A stretch of 64,000 bases of DNA from assembly GCA_964613795.1 (NCBI GenBank), contig CAZTJR010000013.1:23960-87959 (forward strand), written 5' to 3'. This DNA is from Chromatocurvus sp964613795. GTDB lineage: Bacteria; Pseudomonadota; Gammaproteobacteria; Pseudomonadales; Halieaceae. Below are positions 46,119 through 55,900 of the stretch, piece after piece. Under the pieces are notes generated by a model, which worked only from the letters and a program-made list of their open reading frames with translations, had not been told where the DNA came from and searched no databases. Position numbers and translations under genes: made by a program. Every line of letters starts with the position of its first letter. Position 1 is the stretch's first letter.

Positions 46119-46493
46119 CTAGCGCTTTTCTGACTGCCACCAGAATGCCAGGCTGAAGATCAGCATCGCGGCGTACAGAATGGCAGCCGACGCTGGCATC
46201 CACGGCGCCATACGCCAGCCGGCATTCAGCAGCAGGGGCTGTTGCTGCAGGATGCTGTGCACGGTGTGCAGGGCTATCACCGACAGGAAGGCGACATTGG
46301 TCTGCCAGCCAAGATACAGGGTATGCAGCAGCAGCATCTGGGTGCGGGTCAGGCGCGCCGCGGCGCGGTCCGCCACCCAGAGATAAACCACAGTGACCAG
46401 CGCAAACGTGAGCGAGAGCAGGGCGGCAAATATGAGGTGGCCGCTGAGCAGGTCGCCGGGATGTGCGAAGCTGATCACGGAGTGTCGCCCCAC
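46119..46493 (-). CDS. Uncharacterised three-helix membrane protein
   Basis: About 124 residues with three hydrophobic segments (about 17-41, 52-78, 98-120). The start is uncertain: GTG at 46493 or GTG at 46478, with no strong ribosome site. No family recognised. Likely an inner-membrane protein, possibly cotranscribed with the small membrane-anchored protein 50 bp downstream. Confidence 0.55.
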   Translation of the reverse strand: MGRHSVISFAHPGDLLSGHLIFAALLSLTFALVTVVYLWVADRAAARLTRTQMLLLHTLYLGWQTNVAFLSVIALHTVHSILQQQPLLLNAGWRMAPWMPASAAILYAAMLIFSLAFWWQSEKR

Positions 46494-46652
46494 TGACTGC
46501 GGCGAACCACCTTCAGCCCAGGTGCTGACGTATTCGGCTTTGCTTCCACAGCGAACTCCAGCATAGAATGAGCGCGTGCCACAAGGCTAGCAGATATCCA
46601 GCGGTGCGGCAGCGCGGCGCCGACATTTTCCCATCAAGTACAGGCTGACGTC

Positions 46653-47201
46653 ATGGCAGGCTCTCTGCAGGACCAGTTGCTGAACGCCGGGCTGGCGGAT
46701 GCCAAAAAGGCAAAGCAGCTGGAAAAAGCGAAACGCAAAGATAACCGCGTGGCACGCAAGGCGGGCGTGACGCTTGTCGATGAGAACAAGCTAGCGGCCC
46801 AGGAGGCGCTGGCCGACAAGGCGCGTCGGGCACGGGAGTTGAACGAGGCACGCAACGCCGACGCCCAGCGCAAGGCCATCAATGCCCAGATACGCCAGCT
46901 GATTGAAAATCACCGTATCCCGCGAGCCGGGGGTGACATCGGCTTCAATTTCACGGACGGCAAAAAGGTCAAGAAGCTGTACGTAACGGGCATGCAGCAG
47001 AAACAGCTGTCCGCCGGCAATCTCGCCATCGCCCGTCTCGGCGACGGCTATGAACTGGTGCCCGCACCGGTCGCCCACAAAATTGCAGAGCGGGACAGCA
47101 GTCGCATCATTTTCTGCCAGGAATCCGGCGACAGCGGACTCTCCGCCGAAGAACAGGACTGGTACAAGGATTACGACATCCCCGACGATCTGATGTGGTA
47201 G
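46653..47201 (+). CDS. DUF2058 family protein (YaiL-like)
   Basis: A 182-residue protein. MAGSLQDQLLNAGLADAKKAKQLEKAKRKDNRVARKAG (1-38) and the RARELNEARNADAQRKAINAQIRQLIENHRIPR helix are the DUF2058 signature, with a Lys/Arg-rich coiled N-terminus. The C-terminal FNFTDGKKVKKLYVTGMQQKQLSAGNLAIARLGDGYELVP and DDIPDDLMW complete it. Function unknown (annotated as nucleoprotein-associated in some proteomes). It heads a run of seven same-strand genes ending at the RND pump; the Na+:alanine symporter starts 13 nt after its stop. Confidence 0.9.
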   Translation: MAGSLQDQLLNAGLADAKKAKQLEKAKRKDNRVARKAGVTLVDENKLAAQEALADKARRARELNEARNADAQRKAINAQIRQLIENHRIPRAGGDIGFNFTDGKKVKKLYVTGMQQKQLSAGNLAIARLGDGYELVPAPVAHKIAERDSSRIIFCQESGDSGLSAEEQDWYKDYDIPDDLMW

Positions 47202-47214
47202 CGGGGAGCCCGGC

Positions 47215-48615
47215 ATGAAAAACCTTGAGACGCTGTTCACCCGCTTCGCCGACATCATGTGGGGCACGCCGCTGGTGATTCTGCTGGTGGGCGGCGGAGT
47301 GTTTTTTGCCCTCTACTCGCGCGGCATGCCCTACCGGCACTTCAACCACGCTCTCATGATACTGAGCGGGCGCTTCGATCGGGAAAGCGACGCCGGCGAT
47401 ATCAGCCACGCGCAGGCCCTGAGCACGGCCCTCTCGGGCACTCTCGGGCTGGGCAACATTGCGGGCGTTGCGCTAGCCATTAGCATGGGCGGCCCCGGGG
47501 CCATCTTCTGGATGTGGGTAACCGCCATCATCGGTGTTGCGACCAAGTTCTATACCTGCTCTCTTGCGGTCATGTTCCGCGGTAACGACAGCCTCGGGCA
47601 GCTCCAGGGAGGACCGATGTACGTGGTGCGGGAAGGACTGGGGCGTCGCTGGATGCCGCTGGCCGTACTGTTTGCCATTGCCGGCATGTTTGGCACGCTG
47701 CCGGTCTTCCAGGTCAATCAGCTGGTGCAGATATTGCGTGACGTTATCGGCTACCCCGCGGGACTCGCTACACAGGAGTCACACTTCCTGTTCGATTTCA
47801 GCGTCGGTCTGATCGTCGCCGCCCTGGTTCTGGCGGTGATTCTCGGGCAGATTCGCCGGGTCGGCAAGGTCACCGCGAGGCTGGTGCCGGCCATGGTGAT
47901 CTCCTACCTGCTGCTGACCGGCGTGCTGCTCATCCGCTACGCCAGTGAGATTCCTGCGGCATTCGCACTCATCTTTTCCGATGCCTTCAGCGGTGAGGCC
48001 GCAGCGGGCGGCGCCATCGGCGCGGTCATTCTCATGGGAGTTCGCCGCGGCGCATTCTCCAACGAGGCCGGCATCGGCACCGAATCGATGGCCCACGGCG
48101 CCGCAAAAACCGACGAACCCATCCGCGAGGGCCTGGTCGCCATGCTGGGCCCTGTCATTGATACGCTGATTGTCTGCAGCTGTACGGCACTGGCGATCCT
48201 CGTCACCGGCGTGTGGCAGGCCGATGGCGACATCGGCGGCGTTACCCTGACCGCCCAGGCTTTTGAATCCGCCTTTCCCGGTTTTGGCGCCTATGCGCTG
48301 ACCTTTGTGGTCATCATGCTGTCGGTAAGTACCGTGCTCAGCTTCTGGTATTACGGCAGCAAGTGTCTGGGTTTTCTGATCGGCGCCCAGCACCAGCACT
48401 ACTATGTCTGGATCTACAGCGTGCTGGTGATCGTCGGCTCCGTGGTCACGCTGGAAACCGTTGTCGGGCTGATGGATGGCATGTATGCAACCATGGCGAT
48501 TCCGACCATGACGTCGGCGCTGCTGCTGGCGCCCCACGTCAATCGCGCGGCCCGGGCGTACTTTGCCCGCCCCAGCGCCGGGCTGGAGCCAGAGAGCGAC
48601 AAAGGCGTACCATAG
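47215..48615 (+). CDS. Sodium:alanine symporter (AGCS family)
   Basis: A 466-residue sodium:alanine/glycine carrier with about 10-11 helices. Family motifs ALSGTLGLGNIAGVALAISMGGPGAIFWMWVTAIIGVATKF, GGPMYVVREGLGRRWMPL and RRGAFSNEAGIGTESMAHGAAKTDEPIREGLVAMLGP are all intact. Slightly shorter than usual at the C-terminus, but complete. No glycine-riboswitch-like leader is present, as the gap to DUF2058 is only 13 nt, so it should be transcribed with it. Confidence 0.95.
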   Translation: MKNLETLFTRFADIMWGTPLVILLVGGGVFFALYSRGMPYRHFNHALMILSGRFDRESDAGDISHAQALSTALSGTLGLGNIAGVALAISMGGPGAIFWMWVTAIIGVATKFYTCSLAVMFRGNDSLGQLQGGPMYVVREGLGRRWMPLAVLFAIAGMFGTLPVFQVNQLVQILRDVIGYPAGLATQESHFLFDFSVGLIVAALVLAVILGQIRRVGKVTARLVPAMVISYLLLTGVLLIRYASEIPAAFALIFSDAFSGEAAAGGAIGAVILMGVRRGAFSNEAGIGTESMAHGAAKTDEPIREGLVAMLGPVIDTLIVCSCTALAILVTGVWQADGDIGGVTLTAQAFESAFPGFGAYALTFVVIMLSVSTVLSFWYYGSKCLGFLIGAQHQHYYVWIYSVLVIVGSVVTLETVVGLMDGMYATMAIPTMTSALLLAPHVNRAARAYFARPSAGLEPESDKGVP

Positions 48616-48651
48616 GCCTAACGCTGCAACCGCCGGGAGCCGGGTGACGAT

Positions 48652-50556
48652 ATGAACGCCATTCCCGCAGTCCACCGCAACTGCGAGACGCTGGTCGACG
48701 AGATCATCGCGCAAATCGGTTCACCCATCGTCGCCGGCCTGCCCCTGGGACTCGGCAAAGCCAACCACGTCATCAATGCCCTGTTTCGGCGAGCGCAGGC
48801 AGACCCTGCTCTCTCCCTGACCATTTTCACCGCACTGACCCTGGAGACGCCAGTTGCCCGGAGTGACCTGGAGCACCGATTTCTGGCGCCGGTGTCAGAG
48901 CGCCTGTTCGACGCCTATCCGCCGCTGGCCTATGCGAGTGCGCAGCGCCGCGATGAACTTCCCGACAACATCCGTGTGGTCGAGTTTTTCCTGCGACCCG
49001 GCGCATGGCTTGGCGTTCCCGGCGTACAGCAGTCCTATGTCTCCGTGAATTACACACACGCACTCGATGCCATGCTCAGGGAGGGCGTGAATCTGCTGCT
49101 GCAGCTGATCGCTGTCCCCGAAACCGTGACCGACGGGCACGCCAGCTACAGCCTCAGCTGCAACCCGGACATCAGCGCCGACCTGCTGGATCTGCGACGC
49201 GCGGGCAAATGCCCTTTCCTGAGCGTCGGGCAGGTCAACCGACAGCTGCCGTTCCTCGGTGGCGCGGCACTGCGCGAACCTCGCGATTTTGACCTTGTTC
49301 TGGACAGCCCCGACTGCGAGTTCCCGCTCTACACGCCACCGCATAAGCCCGCCGCCGACACTGACCATGCCATTGCCCTGCACACAGCCGCTCTGGTGGC
49401 GGATGCGGGAACGCTGCAGATAGGGATTGGCTCAATCGGCGATGCCATCGCCCACGCATTGATTCTGCGACAGCACGACAACGATGTATTCCAGCGCTGC
49501 CTGGAGCGACTGCACGGACCGCGCCCAGCACCGGCGGGCGAAGCGCGAGGTCGCTTCGACGTGGGCCTTTATGGCCTGACGGAAATGCTGGTGGAGGGCT
49601 TCCTCGCACTGATGCTCGCCGGCATTATTCGACGAGACGTCGACGGCGCCTGCATTCACGCCGGCTTTTTCCTCGGCAGTCCCGTATTCTATGACATGCT
49701 CGAGCGGCTCGGACCCGACCAGCGGCATCGAATCGCCATGATGCCTGTGTCGTTCGTCAACGAACTGCTCGAAAGAGGACCCCATACCTGCCTGTTGGGA
49801 CAACCGCAGAACGCGCACGCGACCGAATCGGGGAAACGCGCGGCCCGACGCAATGCGCGCTTCATCAATAGTGCGATGATGGTCACGCTGACCGGGGCCA
49901 CTGTTTCCGATGGACTGGAGGACGCCAGCGTCGTCAGCGGCGTAGGCGGACAATACAACTTTGTCGCACAGGCCTTCGCGCTGCCAGAGGCGCGCTCGAT
50001 CATCACCCTGCCGGCAACCCGAACCCGCAAGGGAAGGCTGCAGTCGAACATCTGCTGGCAGTACGGACACACCACGATACCGCGCCATCTGCGCGACATC
50101 GTGGTGACAGAGTATGGCGTTGCCGACCTCCGGGACAAATCCGACGCCGAGGTCATTCTCGCCCTGCTGAACATCGCCGACTCGCGCTTTCAGCCCGACT
50201 TGCTGGCATCTGCCAAGGCGGCCGGCAAAGTTCCCGCTCATCAGGACATCGCCGCGTGTTATCGGCACAATACCCCCGGGCGCGTCACCGCCGCGCTGGC
50301 GCCTGCAGCCGATTATCTGCCCGCCTTCCCGCTGGGAAGCGGCCTGACCCCCGAAGAAGAGCACCTGGCGGAGGGCCTGTCCCGACTGTCGGAGCAGGCC
50401 GGCAGCCACCTCCGACTGGCGCAACTGGCATGGCGCGGCTGGCGCCGCAAGGCGAACGAGAAAACCGATGCCAGCCTGGCGCGTATGAACCTTACCAGGC
50501 CACGCAATCTCGGGGAGCATGTTTCCCGGGCCCTGTTGCTGGCCGTACTGAAATAG
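48652..50556 (+). CDS. Acetyl-CoA hydrolase/transferase C-terminal domain protein
   Basis: A 634-residue protein related to acetyl-CoA hydrolase/CoA-transferase family members (which are usually 420-500 residues). The core GIGSIGDAIAHALILRQHDN, RFDVGLYGLTEMLVEGFLALMLAGIIRR and the C-terminal YNFVAQAFALPEARSIITLPATRTRKGRLQSNICWQYGHTTIPRHLRDIVVTEYGVADLRDKSDAEVILALLNIADSRFQPDLL motifs are clear. The N-terminal lobe is longer and a C-terminal extension of about 80 residues is present. It would exchange or hydrolyse CoA esters. The gene is followed by the glutaredoxin-like gene after 11 nt. Confidence 0.9.
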   Translation: MNAIPAVHRNCETLVDEIIAQIGSPIVAGLPLGLGKANHVINALFRRAQADPALSLTIFTALTLETPVARSDLEHRFLAPVSERLFDAYPPLAYASAQRRDELPDNIRVVEFFLRPGAWLGVPGVQQSYVSVNYTHALDAMLREGVNLLLQLIAVPETVTDGHASYSLSCNPDISADLLDLRRAGKCPFLSVGQVNRQLPFLGGAALREPRDFDLVLDSPDCEFPLYTPPHKPAADTDHAIALHTAALVADAGTLQIGIGSIGDAIAHALILRQHDNDVFQRCLERLHGPRPAPAGEARGRFDVGLYGLTEMLVEGFLALMLAGIIRRDVDGACIHAGFFLGSPVFYDMLERLGPDQRHRIAMMPVSFVNELLERGPHTCLLGQPQNAHATESGKRAARRNARFINSAMMVTLTGATVSDGLEDASVVSGVGGQYNFVAQAFALPEARSIITLPATRTRKGRLQSNICWQYGHTTIPRHLRDIVVTEYGVADLRDKSDAEVILALLNIADSRFQPDLLASAKAAGKVPAHQDIAACYRHNTPGRVTAALAPAADYLPAFPLGSGLTPEEEHLAEGLSRLSEQAGSHLRLAQLAWRGWRRKANEKTDASLARMNLTRPRNLGEHVSRALLLAVLK

Positions 50557-50567
50557 GAGCTACTACC

Positions 50568-50960
50568 ATCCGAGTCATCATCCGCTATTTTTTTCGTACA
50601 CTGCGACTGCTGCTTACCCCCTTCGTTCTGCTGCAGGAGAAACTGACCACGCCGCCGCCCATGGCGCGTGACGACGGCGCGCAGTCCGCCGTCGATGACG
50701 CCGCCTCGCGACTGGCCCTGTACCAGTTCCGCAGCTGCCCCTTCTGTATTCGCGTGCGCAAGGAGCTTGCGCGCCTGGGCGTCACGCTGGAACTGCGCGA
50801 CGCACAGAACGACACGGAACACCGGGCGGCGCTGGCTGCCGGGGGCGGCCGCGTCAAGGTACCCTGCCTGCGAATCACCCATGACGACGGCACTGACGAG
50901 TGGCTGTATGAGTCGGCCGACATCAACGCCTGGCTGCGCGAACGCTTTGAGCCGGATTAG
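50568..50960 (+). CDS. Glutaredoxin-like membrane-anchored protein (probable ATC start)
   Basis: About 130 residues: an N-terminal hydrophobic stretch (VIIRYFFRTLRLLLTPFVLLQEKL), then a thioredoxin-fold domain with LYQFRSCPFCIRVRKELARLGVTLELRDAQ (active site CPFC) and KVPCLRITHDDG...YESADINAWL (cis-Pro and glutathione-site region). Homologues of this sort start at the hydrophobic helix. No ATG, GTG or TTG lies there in frame; ATC 50568 has AGGAG (50555-50559) 8 nt upstream, at ideal spacing. The first in-frame ATG (about 50660) would remove the helix. Membrane-bound glutaredoxin of unknown partner. It sits in the operon between the CoA-hydrolase-like and DUF2971 genes. Confidence 0.82.
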   Translation: MRVIIRYFFRTLRLLLTPFVLLQEKLTTPPPMARDDGAQSAVDDAASRLALYQFRSCPFCIRVRKELARLGVTLELRDAQNDTEHRAALAAGGGRVKVPCLRITHDDGTDEWLYESADINAWLRERFEPD

Positions 50961-50971
50961 GGGAACGCGCC

Positions 50972-51838
50972 ATGCTGGACGCCCTCACCCGCCAACTGTT
51001 CTCAGCCCGCCCGCGGGAAACACTATATCACTACACCACGCTCACCGGACTGCAGGGGATCGTAGGTAGCGCGGAACTTCGCGCCAGTGACATCCGCTAC
51101 ATGAATGACTCTACGGAACTACGCCATACACTGGAATTGCTCAACCAGCAGATAACCCGGCGGATTCTTGCGGGCGTCGACAATCCCGAGCTATTGAATG
51201 CCCTGCTCGACTGGCTTTCACACCGCATCGTCAGCGGTCCAATGCTGTTTGGTGCGTCGTTCAGGGCAAACGGCAACCTGCTCAGCCAGTGGCGCGGCTA
51301 CAGCGTGCACGGCAAGGGCGTCAGCATGGGCATGTCGCCAGAGCAGATACTGTCCCGAGCGGCGGCACAATCCTTCGAAGTCACGCGCTGCATCTACGAC
51401 AGGTCTGAGCAGGAGCGGCTGATCAACAGTATCGTGGATGCCGTGGAATCCCTCGCGGCCGAGCATGACATGCAAGAGCTCGTTAACGGTGAGCCATGGC
51501 AGGGTCTATTCCAGCGTATTGAGGGCGACCTGCTGCGCATCGCCGCCGTGCTCAAGCATCCCACGTTCGAGGAAGAACAGGAGTGGCGAATCATATCGCC
51601 GGTCATGCACAGACTGACAGACCGGGTAGAGTTTCGCGAGGGCATTTCCATGCTGATACCCTACTTCAACTTTGATCTGCGGGACGAGGCAGGCAGGCTG
51701 AGGCTCGAGCATGTCTATCTTGGACCCACCAGCAACACCGACCTGTCGATGAACTCACTGGCGCTCTACCTCGAACAGCGCGGCGCCAGCCCACGACGCG
51801 GCATTACCTATTGTGACATCCCCTACAGAAAGCGTTGA
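50972..51838 (+). CDS. DUF2971 family protein
   Basis: A 288-residue protein with LYHYTTLTGLQGIVGSAELRASDIRYMNDSTELRHTLELL (about 18-58), the DUF2971 start, and FGASFRANGNLLSQWRGYSVHGKGVSMGMS (about 90-120) and the EEQEWRIISP and HVYLGPTS segments, all of this family. DUF2971 proteins are common in accessory and defense-like contexts, but function is unknown. ATG 50972 has AGGGGAAC upstream. It is 11 nt after the glutaredoxin gene and just before the RND adaptor. Confidence 0.87.
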   Translation: MLDALTRQLFSARPRETLYHYTTLTGLQGIVGSAELRASDIRYMNDSTELRHTLELLNQQITRRILAGVDNPELLNALLDWLSHRIVSGPMLFGASFRANGNLLSQWRGYSVHGKGVSMGMSPEQILSRAAAQSFEVTRCIYDRSEQERLINSIVDAVESLAAEHDMQELVNGEPWQGLFQRIEGDLLRIAAVLKHPTFEEEQEWRIISPVMHRLTDRVEFREGISMLIPYFNFDLRDEAGRLRLEHVYLGPTSNTDLSMNSLALYLEQRGASPRRGITYCDIPYRKR

Positions 51839-51845
51839 TTGCACG

Positions 51846-52928
51846 ATGAAGCGTCATCTCTTCCGCCCGCTGTTTTTCTTCGCCCTCGCCTTTACCGCAG
51901 GCATGTGCAGCACCCTCGCCGCCGCTGCCGAACGTGATGTCAGTGTAGTCACACCTGAGTCAGTGGCTATTAAGAATGTATTGGCGCTTACCGGAACCGT
52001 CACCGCCCGCCGGCAGGCCATGCTCTCCCCGCGAGTTGACGGACTGGTCAGCGATCTTCAGGTCGATGCCGGTGACCGCGTGGAACAGGCAGACATCCTG
52101 ATGCGTCTCGACACCGCATTGATCGAGCGGGAGCTTGACCTCGCGAGAGCATCCACAGCGGAGGTTCGTGCAGCCGCCGCGGAGGCGGAGCGCCTGGTAA
52201 AGGAAGCAACGCGGCTGCGCGCGGACAACTTCATTCCCGCGACAGAACTCGCCAGTCGCGAGGCGGCAAGTGCGGCAGCGGCGGAAGCCCTGGGCGCTGC
52301 CGTCGCCAGGGAAGTGCTGATACAGGAGCAGTTGAGGCGCCACGCCTTACCCGCGCCGTTCGCCGGCGTGATCGCAGCGCGCATGGCGGAAATCGGGGAA
52401 TGGGTGAACCGCGGCGACCAGGTACTCCACCTGGTTGCCACCGACGCTGTGTGGATTGATGTCAATGTTCCCCAGGAGCACTTCGGCCGGCTGTCTATCG
52501 GCATGCCGGTGCGTATTGTCCCCGACACAACGCGCGGCGTGGCGCTGGAGGGGCGCATCGTCGCGCTGGTGCCTGTGAGCGACTTACAGGCTCGCGCTTT
52601 CCTGGCCCGTATCGCCGCTGATGATCCCGATGCCACGCTGTTTCCGGGTACATCCGCCGCTGCGGAAATACAGTCAGACTCAACGGGCCGGGGACTGGCG
52701 CTGCCCCGGCAGGCGGTGGTCGCGCATCCCGACGGTGGGCGCAGCATCTTCCTGATTGATGACGACGGCCGCGCCCGCCGCAGATCAATCAGAATCATCG
52801 AGGCATCTGCAGACCGGGTGATCGTGGAAGATCATCTGCCTCCGAATGCCCGGGTTGTCGTGCGTGGCAACCAGCGACTGCGCAGCGGCGACCCGGTAAA
52901 CGTGGTCGACGACCCCGTGCCCCGTTAA
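51846..52928 (+). CDS. RND efflux periplasmic adaptor subunit
   Basis: A 360-residue HlyD-type membrane fusion protein starting at ATG 51846. The signal peptide (MKRHLFRPLFFFALAFTAGMCSTLAAAA) contains a Cys at residue 21 that is not in a clear lipobox. The lipoyl halves are SPRVDGLVSDLQVDAGDRVEQADILMRLD and LPAPFAGVIAARMAEIGEWVNRGDQVLHLV; an Ala/Glu-rich alpha-hairpin lies between, and the beta-barrel and membrane-proximal domains follow. It feeds the RND pump that starts 6 nt after its stop. Substrate class is unknown. No outer-membrane channel gene is adjacent. Confidence 0.9.
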   Translation: MKRHLFRPLFFFALAFTAGMCSTLAAAAERDVSVVTPESVAIKNVLALTGTVTARRQAMLSPRVDGLVSDLQVDAGDRVEQADILMRLDTALIERELDLARASTAEVRAAAAEAERLVKEATRLRADNFIPATELASREAASAAAAEALGAAVAREVLIQEQLRRHALPAPFAGVIAARMAEIGEWVNRGDQVLHLVATDAVWIDVNVPQEHFGRLSIGMPVRIVPDTTRGVALEGRIVALVPVSDLQARAFLARIAADDPDATLFPGTSAAAEIQSDSTGRGLALPRQAVVAHPDGGRSIFLIDDDGRARRRSIRIIEASADRVIVEDHLPPNARVVVRGNQRLRSGDPVNVVDDPVPR

Positions 52929-52933
52929 CCGCC

Positions 52934-55900
52934 ATGCTTGAGGCGCCAATCAACAACGGCAAACTTCTGAGCGTTCTCGTACTCATTGTGTGCGTGCTTG
53001 GCATCGCGGCAGCCAGACTGATCCCCGTGCAGATGATTCCCGATCTGGATGTACGCACCATCAGCGTGGTGACGCAGTGGGCGGGCGCTACACCGCAGGA
53101 CATCGAGAAGGAAATCCTTGTCGAGCAGGAGCGCTATCTGCGCAACATTCCCAATCTGGCGCGCATGGAATCCACGGCAGACACAGGGCGCGCCAGCATT
53201 GAAATGGAGTTTCCCTTCGGTGTGAATGTCAACGAGACGCTGATCGAAGTCGCCAATGCCCTGAGCCAGGTGCCCGCCTACCCCATCAACGTCGATCAAC
53301 CCAGCATTCAGAGCAGTTCCTTCTCCCAGAACGCCTTCATGTACTTCGGCGTCACGCCGCTGCCGGGCAACCCCCTGGACCTCGATATCGACATGATCAG
53401 CGATTTCGTGGATGACAACGTGCGGGTCCGCATGGAGCGCGTCAGCGGCGTTTCGCAGGTGGAACTCTACGGAGGTGCCGAACGGCAGCTGCAGATTCAC
53501 GTCGACGCCGCAAAACTGGCGCAGAGAGGTATCGGACTGACCGACGTTCGCGATGCCGTCCGTCAGCGCAACAGGGACACCTCCGCGGGTGATCTCGACG
53601 ACGGGCGACAGCGCTACCTGGTACGCACAATCGGGCGTTTCGACAGTGAACAGGAAATACTGGACCTGGTCCTTGCGCGACGCAACGACACCGAGGTCAG
53701 GCTTTCCGATGTCGCCACCGTCACGCTCGATCACTTTGAGGTGCGTCAGGTCTCAGTGACCAACGATGAGCGCAGCATCACGCTCGCGGTAAAGCGTGAG
53801 CCGGGATCCAACGTTATTGACATCAAATACGCCATTCTCGAGGTCGTCGAGGAACTGCGTCGTGATGTGCTTGAACCCAATGGATTGACCATGGTGCTGG
53901 TTGGCGACGACGCGCGCTACGTGGAAGCCTCTATCAGCAACGTGATCAAGAACCTTATTCTCGGTGCAGTCCTCGCCGCACTGGTACTTTTTCTGTTCCT
54001 GCGCACCTACCGCGGTACGCTGATCGGACTCATGGGGATGCCGGTCTGTATCATTGCGGCATTCCTCGGGCTGCTGTTGTTCGAACGCACCATCAACGTC
54101 ATTTCCCTTGCCGGCATCGCTTTCGCCATTGGCATGACAGTGGACAACACCATTGTGGTGCTGGAGAGCATCGAACAGGCGCGCCAGCGCGGACGGCGGG
54201 CGGCAGAGGCGGCGGTGGCGGGGGTGCGCGACGTATGGACAGCGGTGGTGGCCTCCAGCGCGACAACGATTCTCGTGTTTGTGCCCGTTCTGCTGGTGCA
54301 GGAGGAAGCGGGGCAGATCTACTCCGACATCGCCATCGCCATTTCAGTCGCCATCTTTGCCTCAATGCTATTCGCGCTCGGCGTCGTGCCGGCGGCCTGT
54401 GCCCATATCGGTATCGGCGGCGCAACCCGTCAAACCGCCAACGACCGGGCACAGGCGCGCATACTCGCTTCGGTTGTCTGGCTGATCAGGACGCCCACAC
54501 GGCGCGCAGTGACGCTGCTCGCCGGACTCCTGTGTACCGTCGGTGCAGCCTGGTGGTTCATGCCCGCCGCGGAGTATCTACCCGAGGGCGAGGAACCAAA
54601 GGCGTTTACCAGCATGATACCGCCGCCGGGCTACAGTCTGTCTGCCATGCTGGAAATACACGGGGAAATCCGCGATCGCCTGGCGCAGGCACGGGCCGCA
54701 GAGCCCGCTGCGTTCGATCGTTCAGAACAAGCGATTCCCGCCCTCAAATACTTCACTCTGCGAACGAGTGCCAGCGGTCTTCGTGTCATGAGTGAGCCAA
54801 AGCGCGAGGACGACATCGAGGCCATGATGAGCTCGCTCACCACGCTCTTCGAAAGCTACCAGGGAATGCGCGCGTTTTCCGGAAGAGGCTCAATCATCTC
54901 CAGCAGTCAGGGCGGTACGCGTGCCGTGAACCTCGACATCGCCGGCCCCGACATGGCGTCGCTGTACAGCGCCGCAGCCAGCGCCTACCGTCGGGCGGAA
55001 TCCCTGTTTGACAATCCGCAGATCGATTCGCGCCCCGCATCGCTATCGCTGGATCAACCGCTGCTGCAAATACGCCCGCGCTGGTCGCGGCTTTCCGAGT
55101 CGGGCTTTACGGCCGACGCCTTCGGTTACTCGGTGGCATCCCTGAGCGATGGCGCGTTCGTCGATGAATATTTCGTCGACGATGACAAGGTCGATATCTT
55201 CCTGTTCAGCGCAGCGGGCCAGAACCAGACCCCGGATCAGCTCGGCACGCTGCCGCTGGTGACACCCATGGGAAGCGTTGTGCCACTTGCCTCTCTCGCC
55301 GACATTGTCACCACCATCGACAGCGACAGCCTGCGACGCGTTGACGGCAGGCGCACCGTCACCCTGTCCGTCATTCCGCCAAGGAATGTCGCGCTGGAAA
55401 CTGCCGTAAAGCGCATTCGACAGGAGCTTCTGCCGGCAATGCGGGCCGCGGGCGAGGTCGCGACGGATGTCGACATCTCGATTTCCGGCGCTGCGGACCA
55501 ACTCGATGCCACGCGTGAATCGCTGTCGGAAAACCTGCTGGTGGCGGTTATCCTGATTTATCTGCTGATGGTCGCGATCTTCTCTCACTGGGGCTTCCCC
55601 CTGGTGATCCTGACCACGGTACCATTGGGTATCGCCGGAGGCCTTGTCGGCCTGGTGCTGATAAACGGGCTCGGCGCATTACTGCATCGCCTCGACCTTC
55701 CCGGCATCGTGCAGCCTTTCGACATGATTACCATGCTCGGCTTCATCATCCTGCTCGGCACAGTCGTCAACAACCCCATTCTGATTGTTGAGCAGACGCG
55801 CCGTAACCTCGAGAATCATGCTCTACCACTGCAGGAGGCCGTGAGCCGTGCCGTGGCCACTCGGCTAAGACCCATACTCATGTCAACGGCAACAACGGTC

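Noticed and set aside
47202..47214. A glycine riboswitch ahead of the Na+:alanine symporter
   Set aside because: The gap is only 13 nt, too small for any riboswitch.
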